In this document: one piece after another, positions 1 to 7,080 of the stretch
Position numbering within the stretch: the first letter of the stretch is position 1
How the letters are laid out: each line of letters starts with the position of its first letter
DNA from: Holophagaceae bacterium UBA706
Lineage (GTDB): Bacteria > Acidobacteriota > Holophagae > Holophagales > Holophagaceae
DNA length: 21,400 bases
Assembly (NCBI GenBank): GCA_002298155.1
Contig: DBME01000367.1
Span: 1,845 to 23,244 of the forward strand
Direction: 5' to 3'
Notes under the pieces: generated by a model
Databases searched by the model: none
What the model was told of the DNA's origin: nothing
Seen by the model: the letters and a program-made list of their open reading frames with translations, nothing else
Translations under genes and position numbers: made by a program

Positions 1-1367
1 GCGCGCGCCTGATGTGGACCGCGGCTTCCGACTCCTCCTGGCTTTCCGTAACCCCGTCCGGCGCGTCCGGCGACCAGGCGACCCTCGCCGTGGTGCCCTC
101 CGCCCTCGCCACCAAACCCTCGGGGACCTTGAATGCCAACGTGACGTTCACCTACAGTGGCCCCGGGGATGCGGCGGGAACCCGGGTCATCAATGTGCCG
201 CTCACCCTGAACCTCCCCACCGTGACCGTCGTGACGCCCCATGTGGTCTACTCCGGTTCCCAGGATGAAATGGTGATCCGCGGCAACGGTTTCCTTCAGG
301 CAGCCGCCCCCCAGGTCACGTTCGGGGGACAAACCCCCACCTCCATCGAGGTGAAGAGCGACACCGAGCTCAGGGTCGTCCCCCCCGCTGGTCTCACACC
401 GGGTACCGTCAAGGTGGCTACGTCGGCCAACATCCTCGGATTGGACCGCAGTGGCAGCTTCGTGGTCAGGAACGCGCCTTCCTACCCGGCCGCGTCGATC
501 CCCTGCACCAGCGACTTCATCGGGCGCCTGCTTTACGACGCCGAACGGGACGCCATCTTCTACTCCTCCGCCGGGTACGTCGGCAGCGGCAAGATCTACC
601 GCACCGCCTACAACGCCTCCACCAGCACTTGGACCACCACCTCCGTGTTTGAACCGGGCCTGTTCGACATCGCCCTCACGCCCGATGGCAAGCACCTCAT
701 GGCCCTCCTGGACCGCCAGATCCTCTACCTGGATCCCGTGACCCTGGCCACCGTGGATTTCGCCGATAGCAACCTGCTCAGCGGCAGCGGCACGGGCCAC
801 CAGTTCGTCGTCGCAAACGACGGCCTCGCGCTCATGCCCGGCATGGGGGTGAGCTACTCCACGGTCACACGGACCTTCTCGCGGATGCAGAACCTCAACA
901 GCACCATTGGCTTCGCGGACATCAGCGGGGACGGGAGCCTGGCCGTCATGGGGTACTACGACACCGACCCCATCAACTACTTCGAGGCCGCCACCGACAC
1001 GGTCAAGAAGGCCGACGTCACCGGGTACGTCTTCCCGTGCTCCCTGGACCGCAAGGCCACCAAGGTCCTCATGGGCAACACCATCCGCACGCCCACCATG
1101 GTCAAGGTGGGTCAACTCAGCGCCCCGGCCCCATACAACCAACAGGGAGCCTGCCTCAGCCCCGACGGTACCCGGGCCTATATCATCGACCAGCAGGCCT
1201 CCTCCGTCCGGGTCTTCGACGTAAGCGGCAATGGTCCCGGCTATCCTGAACTCGCCCAGCTTCCGGTCACCACCAATGGCTACGGGCCGATCCTCCTGAC
1301 TCCCAACGGCAAGTACCTCTTCGTCTGGGGCAACACCTACAACATCGTCATCCACCCCCTTCCCTAG
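1..1367 (+). CDS. BACON-TIG-beta-propeller surface protein, 5' partial
   Basis: The frame is open to the left edge (codons before the ATG at 12 contain no stop), so this is the C-terminal part of a longer protein. About 450 residues are visible. Roughly residues 1-70 match the BACON pattern (a W-x-A-x-S...W-L start and a closing valine/leucine-rich strand). Residues about 75-155 resemble an IPT/TIG immunoglobulin-like fold (the RGNGF and VTFGG segments). The remainder carries repeated propeller-blade cores: ALTPDGKHLMAL near 225, SGDGSLAVMG near 310, LSPDGTRAYIID near 385 and LTPNGKYLFVWG near 430. Such proteins are normally exported and act in adhesion or polymer binding, but no enzymatic motif is visible and the signal peptide would lie outside the window. 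No C-terminal sorting domain is seen; the protein ends IHPLP. Domain calls are by eye. The function is unknown. Confidence 0.85.
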   Translation, partial: ARLMWTAASDSSWLSVTPSGASGDQATLAVVPSALATKPSGTLNANVTFTYSGPGDAAGTRVINVPLTLNLPTVTVVTPHVVYSGSQDEMVIRGNGFLQAAAPQVTFGGQTPTSIEVKSDTELRVVPPAGLTPGTVKVATSANILGLDRSGSFVVRNAPSYPAASIPCTSDFIGRLLYDAERDAIFYSSAGYVGSGKIYRTAYNASTSTWTTTSVFEPGLFDIALTPDGKHLMALLDRQILYLDPVTLATVDFADSNLLSGSGTGHQFVVANDGLALMPGMGVSYSTVTRTFSRMQNLNSTIGFADISGDGSLAVMGYYDTDPINYFEAATDTVKKADVTGYVFPCSLDRKATKVLMGNTIRTPTMVKVGQLSAPAPYNQQGACLSPDGTRAYIIDQQASSVRVFDVSGNGPGYPELAQLPVTTNGYGPILLTPNGKYLFVWGNTYNIVIHPLP

Positions 1368-1385
1368 AGAGGCAGACGCCAGGCG

Positions 1386-1418
1386 ATGGGCCGCGGGAGC
1401 GCTACTCCCGCGGCCCAT
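1386..1418 (+). terminator. Hairpin terminator after the BACON-TIG-propeller gene
   Basis: A perfect 14-bp inverted repeat (1386-1399 paired with 1405-1418) with a 5-nt loop begins 18 bp after the stop codon. It is followed by ctcttt, so the U-tract is short and broken. Position and stem strength support transcription termination. The poor U-tract means its intrinsic efficiency is uncertain. Confidence 0.7.
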
Positions 1419-2114
1419 CTCTTTCGGGCTTTCACCGATGGGATTTCCCGAATTTCCTTGGCCTCCCCGACAGATCACCTTCGCCCGGCCCTATGGCGGC
1501 TCAGGCTTCTGACTCACACCATCCAGGATTTCCGTGATGACCCTGGACTGGGTGATCCGTGTGTTTCAGGCAGGCCTGTTTAGGTGGTGCCCCGGGCCAT
1601 TTCGAATTCGATCACCTGGGCCGCTAGGAGTAACCCCAATGGGAAGGCGACCGTCGTTTGGATTTGGCTTCAATTGGCAACACCTGACAACCGCCATTGC
1701 CTAACCGCAGCGTGTTTTAAGAGGGCCAGGTTGGGGCCAGTCAGCTACGTCGCTAGATGGCTCACATGAATTAGAGGGCAATAACCATGGATTCCACAAA
1801 GCAATCAACTATTCGAACTCCCTTGACGTTAGGCCATTACTTCTGGCTAGGAGATCCATCTTCTTGGGCTCCGGGGATAAAATGCTGCCAGTCCGTGATT
1901 GGCTTTTCCCTCATGGTATGCAACCCAAGTAGAGACAATCCGGATTCAGCAATTCCATCTTGCCAACCAAACCTGTCCTAGGCGCGGACCCCAACCTGCC
2001 CGGATCCCACCATGAAACGGACAATGCTGAATAGGCCCCTCCCACCACCGCGCGGCCAGGTAAGGGCCGGGCAGTTGCGTCGCACGGTCTCACAGCTGTT
2101 CAACCGACCCACTC
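1419..2114. other. Roughly 700-bp low-GC tract without a recognisable gene
   Basis: Between the hairpin and the VOC gene the base composition drops visibly; for example, 1801-1860 is about 45% G+C, against clearly higher values in the housekeeping genes to the right. Short open frames occur on both strands, but none has family-like motifs. The longest minus-strand frame (1978-2550) is mostly a shadow of the VOC gene. One 64-codon ORF with a plausible ribosome site is listed separately. I see no tRNA, terminal inverted repeat or transposase remnant. The tract may be decayed coding DNA or acquired non-coding sequence. Confidence 0.6.
1787..1981 (+). CDS. Doubtful 64-aa orphan ORF
   Basis: An ATG at 1787 is preceded by AGAGGG (1773-1778) at 8-nt spacing, which is acceptable as a ribosome-binding site. 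The 64-residue product is not recognised. It has three cysteines (a CC pair near residue 34 and CNPS near 47), no clear membrane segment and no repeats. It lies alone in the low-GC tract, with no operon partner closer than the VOC gene 146 bp downstream. It may be spurious; the start context is its only positive evidence. Confidence 0.2.
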   Translation: MDSTKQSTIRTPLTLGHYFWLGDPSSWAPGIKCCQSVIGFSLMVCNPSRDNPDSAIPSCQPNLS

Positions 2115-2127
2115 GAGGAGTTAGACG

Positions 2128-2595
2128 ATGACCAGTTCCATTCGCACCTGCCTCTGGTTCCGAGATGGACGAGGCCTGGAAGCCGCTGAGTTCTATTGTT
2201 CCCTCATCCCCGGCAGCCGGATCGAAACAGCCTTCCACGGCGACAATGGCTATGGCGCCTTCTCGGTAATCGACTTTTCTTTGGGCGGCGTGCCTTACCA
2301 GATACTGGATGCTGGGCCGATGTTCACGCTGACCGAGGCGGTCTCCATCTCGGTCGCGACCGACGACCAGAGCGAAACGGATCGCCTCTGGGCGGCGCTC
2401 ACCCAAAATGGCGGCGAGGAAACCGCCTGCGGGTGGCTCAAGGATCGATATGGAGTGTCGTGGCAGGTGTACCCGCGGCGGGTGATAGAATTGACGACGA
2501 GTTCCGACAAGGGTGTGTCCGCCAAGGCGATGGCGGCGATGATGAAACAAAGAAAAATCGATATCGCAGAGATCGAAGCTGCGATTCGTGGCTAG
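2128..2595 (+). CDS. VOC superfamily protein, PhnB / 3-dmu-9_3-mt type
   Basis: A 155-residue protein that follows the PhnB-like (3-demethylubiquinone-9 3-methyltransferase-type) VOC pattern along its whole length: CLWFRDGRGLEAAEFYCSL near the N-terminus, GPMFTLTEAVSISV in the middle, then CGWLKDRYGVSWQVYP and the terminal AMMKQRKIDIAEIEAA helix. The family has the paired beta-alpha-beta-beta-beta fold of glyoxalase and bleomycin-resistance proteins. Despite the historical name, most members are not shown to be methyltransferases, and the substrate cannot be told from sequence. The start is supported by GAGGAG at 2115-2120, seven bases before the ATG. The length is typical and the frame intact. 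It lies in the low-GC stretch and overlaps the possible GTG start of the next ORF by 8 bp, so the two may be co-transcribed. Confidence 0.9.
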   Translation: MTSSIRTCLWFRDGRGLEAAEFYCSLIPGSRIETAFHGDNGYGAFSVIDFSLGGVPYQILDAGPMFTLTEAVSISVATDDQSETDRLWAALTQNGGEETACGWLKDRYGVSWQVYPRRVIELTTSSDKGVSAKAMAAMMKQRKIDIAEIEAAIRG

Positions 2596-3046
2596 ATTTC
2601 ATGGCAACACCATTGAGCGGAGTCCTGGGGTGATTGCACTACCTGCAATGCCGACGAGCAGAATCCTAATGTTCCGGCGGCTGATTATCTACACGCTTGC
2701 CGGACTGCTGATCTATTACCACATCTATACCCTGTGCGATCTGTATCTGGGCGCCGGGACCAGTGTTCACACATCATTCGAATACGTGCAATCGGCCCTT
2801 CGGGCAGTGATCACGCTTAGCTTGCTGCTCGTCGTGTTTGGCATCCGCTGGGCATTGTGGGGAATGTGGGCTGGTATCACTGGGCTTATTGCAACCCACT
2901 ATTGGGCGCATTTCGGCCACCTTCCCGTTGATTTCACCAAGGGTAGGCATCCCCTCTCTTATCTTAAGGGGTTTATTTTCCCGACAATCATAACCTTGGC
3001 GTTCCAATCTTCAAGCCGGGTAGGCGATTCAAACCCAAAAGCCTGA
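2588..3046 (+). CDS. Small multi-pass membrane protein of unknown function
   Basis: The open frame encodes 152 residues from a GTG that overlaps the end of the VOC gene. Hydrophobic segments lie at about residues 31-50, 71-87, 88-106 and 125-140, giving three or four membrane helices. Arg30-Arg31 just before the first helix suggests a cytoplasmic N-terminus. The start is uncertain: GTG 2588 would allow translational coupling but lacks a strong ribosome site, while ATG 2648 or ATG 2669 would place the first helix almost at the N-terminus and look more natural for a small inner-membrane protein. There are several aromatic and histidine residues (HIYTLCDLYLG, ATHYWAHFGH), but I recognise no family. 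Base composition is lower in G+C than in the genes to the right. Confidence 0.6.
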   Translation: MARFHGNTIERSPGVIALPAMPTSRILMFRRLIIYTLAGLLIYYHIYTLCDLYLGAGTSVHTSFEYVQSALRAVITLSLLLVVFGIRWALWGMWAGITGLIATHYWAHFGHLPVDFTKGRHPLSYLKGFIFPTIITLAFQSSSRVGDSNPKA

Positions 3047-3076
3047 CCAGGGCAGCTTTTGAAGGAAGGGAACAGT

Positions 3077-3083
3077 AAGGAGG
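3077..3083 (+). promoter_or_regulatory. Strong ribosome-binding site of the broken barrel gene
   Basis: AAGGAGG lies 8 nt before ATG 3092, one of the best Shine-Dalgarno matches in the window. It fixes 3092 as the original start, although that frame hits a TGA at 3140-3142 after 16 codons. Confidence 0.65.
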
Positions 3084-3091
3084 TTTCGTCC

Positions 3092-3538
3092 ATGCCGATT
3101 GATTGTATTTTCAGCTCTATGCCTTTCCCTTCAAAGCGCTGACCCCAATAGCGTCATTCTGGGTGTCCACGCTGGCTCCAGATCCATGGCCTCGGAAGTA
3201 CATTGTATCTCGCCACCTTTGAGGAGCTTGGCCCTAGGTTCAGCCTCCAGGCTTACAGAATCGCTCCTGCGGATTCCATTTCAAGCAACGCGTCCACATC
3301 CTTCAGCATCGGAATTGGTTATTCAAACAAGCTCTATCTGGACTATGAAAGGCTAAGCGAACCCACGAATTATCCAGACTCGTTTGGCAATGGATACGGG
3401 ATCAAATTGGGTGGTGGATACGATATCAAATCCGAGATTTTTCCATTCAACATTGGTGGTTTTGTTGCTTACCGGTCGGGAAACAATCATTCAAAGGTCG
3501 AAGTTGGAGTCCAATTATCGTGCGTGGTTCCTTTCTAG
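3092..3538 (+). pseudogene. Small outer-membrane beta-barrel gene split by two frameshifts
   Basis: Reading from ATG 3092 gives a stop at 3140. If one C of the CC at 3095-3096 is ignored, the frame becomes MRLIVFSALCLSLQSAD, a textbook signal peptide, and continues as PNSVILGVHAGSR to about 3182. That frame then loses coherence, and the frame one base back (open from 3152) takes over with IHGLGSTLYLATFEELG. It runs to the TAG at 3536-3538 through alternating, aromatic-rich strands (FSIGIGYSNKLYLDYERL, NGYGIKLGGGYDI, KVEVGVQLSCVVPF). The C-terminal phenylalanine is typical of outer-membrane barrels recognised by BamA. One extra base near 3095 and one missing base near 3175-3200 would restore a protein of about 148 residues. 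Either the gene is a young pseudogene or the assembly has two single-base errors. The specific family is not recognised. Confidence 0.6.
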
Positions 3539-3652
3539 CAACCATAGCCCAGCCATCAAGATATCGGTTTCCTCGGATACGCCAAATCCACAGGGTCCGT
3601 ATTCCGGAAAGCAGGAAGCGGCAGGGTTGAAAGGCCCACGGCCGCAGCCTCC

Positions 3653-3680
3653 CCCAGCCCACGGGGCGCCGTGGGCTGGG
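3653..3680. terminator. Possible bidirectional hairpin between convergent genes
   Basis: A perfect 12-bp inverted repeat (3653-3664 with 3669-3680) with a 4-nt loop sits in the 186-bp gap between the broken barrel gene and the convergent pbp1A stop. Neither flank has a clear U-tract. It may terminate both transcripts, or it may only be an RNA-stability hairpin. Confidence 0.4.
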
Positions 3681-3724
3681 TTCGGGAAAAGAGCAGAGCC
3701 GAGGAAGCGGCGCCGAAGGTTTGC

Positions 3725-6148
3725 CTACGGCGCGGGCGGTGGCTCCGCCGCCGGTGCGACCAGCGGCGCCCCCGCACCCCAGGCGCGGACCTCCACGGCC
3801 TGGCTTGGGGCCTTGGCGCGGGCCTCGCGGATCTTCTGGATGGCTTCGCCGGTGCTCGGGTCCTTGGGGGCCGTGCCGGGCTTGAAGGCCAGCTTCACGA
3901 TGTCCGTGGGCTGGGTGGCGCTGGTGGCGATGAGGCCGGTGTAGCGGTCCACGTCCACCCACTCCATGCCCTCGGGCGCAGGGAAGTCCTCCTTGGGGGT
4001 GGATGGCAGGGCCGCCTTCATGAAGTCCACCCAGATGGGAAGGGCGACCTTGGCGCCGTCGGCACCGCGGAAGATGGTCTTCTTGGCGTCCAGGCCCACC
4101 CACACCCCGCAGGTGATGCGGGTGGAGAAGCCCAGGAACCACGCGTCAGTGTGTTCGTCGGTGGTGCCGGTCTTGCCGGCCACGGGCCAGTTGAGCTCGT
4201 TGGACTTGGCGCCGGTGCCGCGCTGGGCCACGCCCTGGAGGCACTGGATGAGCTGGAAGTTCGACATGGGGTCGATGACCTGCTCCCCGGGGCCCTGCTC
4301 GTAGTTCTCCAGGACCCTGCCGGAACGGTCGACGATCTTCTTGATGAGGAAGGGCACGGGGGCCTGGCGGCCGCCGTTGGCGAAGGTGGCGTAGCCCCGC
4401 ACCATGTCCTTGAGGGTCAGGTCGGAGGCCCCCAGGGCGAGGCTGGGGTAGGGATTCAGCTTGCCGGAAAGGCCCGCGGCCCGGGCGAAGGACACGACGT
4501 TGTCGATGCCGGCGGCCTCGAGGGTGCGCACGGCGGCGACGTTGCGGGAATCACGCAGGGCTTCCCAGACGGAGATGGGACCCCAGAAGTCCCGCTCGTA
4601 GTTCTTGGGTTCGTACACCTGGACGTCGAAATGGAAGCGGGTGGGGACGTCCTCCACGACGGTGGCGGGCGTCAGGCCGCGGGTGAAGGCGGTGCCGTAC
4701 ACGAAGGCCTTCATGGTGGAACCCACCTGGCGTTCGGCCTGCCAGGACCGGTTGAACATGGACCGCTTGAAGTCGTAGCCGCCCACCATGGCGCGGATCT
4801 CCCCGGTGGCGGGGTCCACGGCCAGGAGCGCGCCCTGCACTTCAGGCTCCTGGTCCAGCTCCAGTTTGGTGGGGACGCCTTCGTCATTGGCCTGCTTCAC
4901 GATGAACAGCGGGGCGGAGCCGCGCACCAGGATGGTGCGGGCGGCCTTGCCGGCCCAGGCGAAGGCGGAATCGGGGACGTCCAGGACGGTCTTGCCGATG
5001 CGCACCTCGGCGCCGGCGGGCTTCCAGCCCAGGATGATGCCCCGGACCGAGTCGCCCTCCTCGAAGAACCGCTGCCAGCCCTGCATCTGGGCCTTGTCGG
5101 GGTCGCCCACGAACTGCACGCCCTCCTTGCGGAAGCCCCGGCGCCGGTCCACGGCGCGCAGGCCGTTCTGCACGGCGGTGTTGGCCGCGGTCTGCCACAC
5201 GGAATCGATGGTGGTGGTGACCTCGAGGCCGCCTTCCAGGACCTTGTCCTTGCCATACTTGCGGTAGAGGTACTGGCGCACCTCCTCCACGGGGTAGGGC
5301 GCCACGGCCTCCTCCCGGGAGTTCTCCCGGGCCAGGCGCACGGGGCGGTCGCAGAGGGCCTGCAGGTCGGCTTCCTTGATGTAGCCTTCGGCGGCCATGC
5401 GCCGCAGGACATGGTTCCGGCGGGCGCGGGCGGCGGCCCTGGCCTTGGGATCGGGATTGTAGGGGTTGTACCAGTTGGGGTTCTGCACAAGCCCGGCCAG
5501 GAGGGCGCATTCCTCCACCGCCAGCTGGGGGGCGCTCTTGCCGAAGTAGAACTGGGACGCGGCCTCGATGCCGTAGCGGCCACCGCCGAAATAGACCTCG
5601 TTGGCGTACTGCTCGAAGATCTGCTTCTTCGTGTAGGCCTTCTCCAGCTTGCGGGCGAGGATGATCTCCTTGAGCTTGCGGTCCAGGCGCTTCTGGCGCT
5701 TGGCGGTGACGGTGCGCACCAGCTGCATGGTCAGGGTCGAAGCCCCCTCGCGCCGGCGCCCGAAGCTTACGACGAAGTTGAACCCGGCCCGGAGCAGGCC
5801 CCGGGTGGACACGCCGCCGTGGTTCATGAAGTCGGAGTCCTCCGTGGCGATGATGGCGCCCACGAAGGCCCGGGGAATATCGCCGAAGGGGATGACGACG
5901 CGGTTCTCCTCCGCGAAGACGCCGATGACGTCACCGTTGCGGTCCAGGACCTTCGTGATGGTCTTGGGCACCCGCAGGGCGAAGTAGGTGAGGAAGCTGT
6001 CCACGTCCCGGCTCATGATGGACCAGGCGATGGTCAGGGCGATCCCCGAGACGGTCGCGAGGGCCAGGGTTGCCCATGCGAGCTTCTTCCAGGGCACCCT
6101 GAACCTGGGCTTGCGAGCTTTCCGAGAGTTCTCCGCTTTCGTGGCCAT
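3725..6148 (-). CDS. Class A penicillin-binding protein, PBP1A type
   Basis: An 807-residue bifunctional peptidoglycan synthase: it polymerises glycan strands from lipid II and cross-links peptides in the periplasm. After a basic N-terminus, one membrane anchor lies at about residues 21-45. The GT51 transglycosylase domain follows, with EDSDFMNHGG (catalytic Glu103), GASTLTMQLVRT at 135-146 and QIFEQYANEVYFGGG near 176-190. The transpeptidase domain has STMK at 477-480 (nucleophile Ser477), SRN at 534-536 and KTGTT at 659-663. All catalytic motifs are present and the length is normal. The C-terminus is a short Ala/Pro-rich tail. ATG 6148 is chosen because the basic tail and anchor follow at once; the longer open frame (to 6289) would run through nadK, and its internal ATG at 6172 would overlap the nadK start. 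It is divergent from nadK with only 22 bp between. Confidence 0.95.
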   Translation of the reverse strand: MATKAENSRKARKPRFRVPWKKLAWATLALATVSGIALTIAWSIMSRDVDSFLTYFALRVPKTITKVLDRNGDVIGVFAEENRVVIPFGDIPRAFVGAIIATEDSDFMNHGGVSTRGLLRAGFNFVVSFGRRREGASTLTMQLVRTVTAKRQKRLDRKLKEIILARKLEKAYTKKQIFEQYANEVYFGGGRYGIEAASQFYFGKSAPQLAVEECALLAGLVQNPNWYNPYNPDPKARAAARARRNHVLRRMAAEGYIKEADLQALCDRPVRLARENSREEAVAPYPVEEVRQYLYRKYGKDKVLEGGLEVTTTIDSVWQTAANTAVQNGLRAVDRRRGFRKEGVQFVGDPDKAQMQGWQRFFEEGDSVRGIILGWKPAGAEVRIGKTVLDVPDSAFAWAGKAARTILVRGSAPLFIVKQANDEGVPTKLELDQEPEVQGALLAVDPATGEIRAMVGGYDFKRSMFNRSWQAERQVGSTMKAFVYGTAFTRGLTPATVVEDVPTRFHFDVQVYEPKNYERDFWGPISVWEALRDSRNVAAVRTLEAAGIDNVVSFARAAGLSGKLNPYPSLALGASDLTLKDMVRGYATFANGGRQAPVPFLIKKIVDRSGRVLENYEQGPGEQVIDPMSNFQLIQCLQGVAQRGTGAKSNELNWPVAGKTGTTDEHTDAWFLGFSTRITCGVWVGLDAKKTIFRGADGAKVALPIWVDFMKAALPSTPKEDFPAPEGMEWVDVDRYTGLIATSATQPTDIVKLAFKPGTAPKDPSTGEAIQKIREARAKAPSQAVEVRAWGAGAPLVAPAAEPPPAP

Positions 6149-6170
6149 GCACCCAGGGTAACCTAAGGGC

Positions 6171-7052
6171 ATGGTCCGACCCACCCTCGTAATCGTTGCG
6201 AAATCCAGGTCCCCCTGGCTCGCCAAGGGCCTCGCGGACGTCGTCCCGCCCTTCCTGGCCCGGGGCTGGGATGTGTGGGCCCATCCCAAGATCCAGCCCG
6301 CCTGGATAACTGCTGGCCTGCCAGTGGAAGCCTTCCACGGCGACCCCGCCTACGGGGCCGCCAACCCCGCCCCGGACCTGTGCCTGGCCCTGGGGGGGGA
6401 CGGCACCCTCCTCACCGCCGCCCGGCACGTGGGCATGCGGGGCGTCCCCATCCTGGGCATCAACCTGGGCTCCCTGGGCTTTCTCACCTCCCACCCCTCC
6501 GACGCGGCCCGGGAGGTCATCGAGACGTATTTCAAGGGGACCTTCCGCCCCGAGACCCGGACCATGCTCCACGCCCAGGTGGTGCGCGGCGGGCAGGTCA
6601 TCGGGGGCCGGCCGGCCCTGAACGATGCGGTGGTCAACAAGGGCGTCGTGGCCCGGATCATGGAGTTCCGGATCCAGGTGGACGGCCGCGACGTGGCCTC
6701 CGTCAAGGCCGACGGGCTCATCGTGTCGACCCCGACGGGGTCCACGGCCTACTCGCTGTCGGCGGGGGGCCCCATCCTCCACCCGGCCCTGGAGGCCTGG
6801 GTGATCTCGGGGATCTGCCCCCATTCCCTCACCCTACGCCCCATCGTCGTGCCCTCCCACCTGCCCCTGTCCATCGCCATGGACCGCACGGAGGACGCCC
6901 ACCTCACCCTGGACGGACAGCTGGAGATGGAACTCCACGCCGGCGACCGCCTCGAGCTCAGCCGGTCCGAGCGCACCATCACCCTCCTCCAGAATCCCGA
7001 AACGACCTTCTTCACGCTCCTGGGCGAGAAACTGCACTGGTCCGACCGGTGA
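6171..7052 (+). CDS. nadK: NAD kinase
   Basis: A 293-residue cytosolic enzyme that phosphorylates NAD to NADP, the only de novo source of NADP. Family motifs are intact: GGDGT at 75-79 (the kinase diacylglycerol/NAD motif), NDAV at 151-154, and the long glycine-rich segment DGLIVSTPTGSTAYSLSAGG starting near 181. The length is normal. The start at 6171 is supported by the homology-like N-terminus (an LVIVAK strand), but no good Shine-Dalgarno is seen (AAGGG lies only 1 nt upstream). It is followed after 28 bp by the sensor kinase, so the two probably share a transcript. An eight-G run (6392-6399) encodes part of GGDGT. Confidence 0.96.
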   Translation: MVRPTLVIVAKSRSPWLAKGLADVVPPFLARGWDVWAHPKIQPAWITAGLPVEAFHGDPAYGAANPAPDLCLALGGDGTLLTAARHVGMRGVPILGINLGSLGFLTSHPSDAAREVIETYFKGTFRPETRTMLHAQVVRGGQVIGGRPALNDAVVNKGVVARIMEFRIQVDGRDVASVKADGLIVSTPTGSTAYSLSAGGPILHPALEAWVISGICPHSLTLRPIVVPSHLPLSIAMDRTEDAHLTLDGQLEMELHAGDRLELSRSERTITLLQNPETTFFTLLGEKLHWSDR

Positions 7053-7080
7053 AAGCCGGACGCACCGCGAACGGAGCCCA

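Noticed and set aside
1699..1834. GCCTAAC (1699-1705) and GTTAGGC (1828-1834), plus GTTAGAC at 2119-2125 just before the VOC start, resemble integron attC core sites.
   Set aside because: The sequences next to the outer boxes do not pair as the inner L/R boxes of an attC should, there is no repeated site after the VOC or membrane ORF, and no integrase is in view. Seven-base matches of this kind occur by chance.
1978..2550. A 190-codon minus-strand frame opposite the VOC gene.
   Set aside because: It overlaps a gene with full-length family similarity and has no ribosome site or motif of its own.
3092..3205. Programmed ribosomal frameshifting as the explanation for the split barrel gene.
   Set aside because: Two shifts in opposite directions would be needed, and I see no slippery heptamer with a downstream structure. 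Mutation or sequence error is simpler.
3671..6166. An 831-codon open frame antisense to pbp1A.
   Set aside because: It mirrors a gene with all catalytic motifs intact. Its product is Gly/Ala/Val/His-rich low-complexity sequence, as expected from the complementary frame of high-GC codons.
6392..6399. G8 run in nadK as a phase-variation tract.
   Set aside because: It encodes the invariant GGDGT motif of an essential enzyme; a switch there would be lethal.
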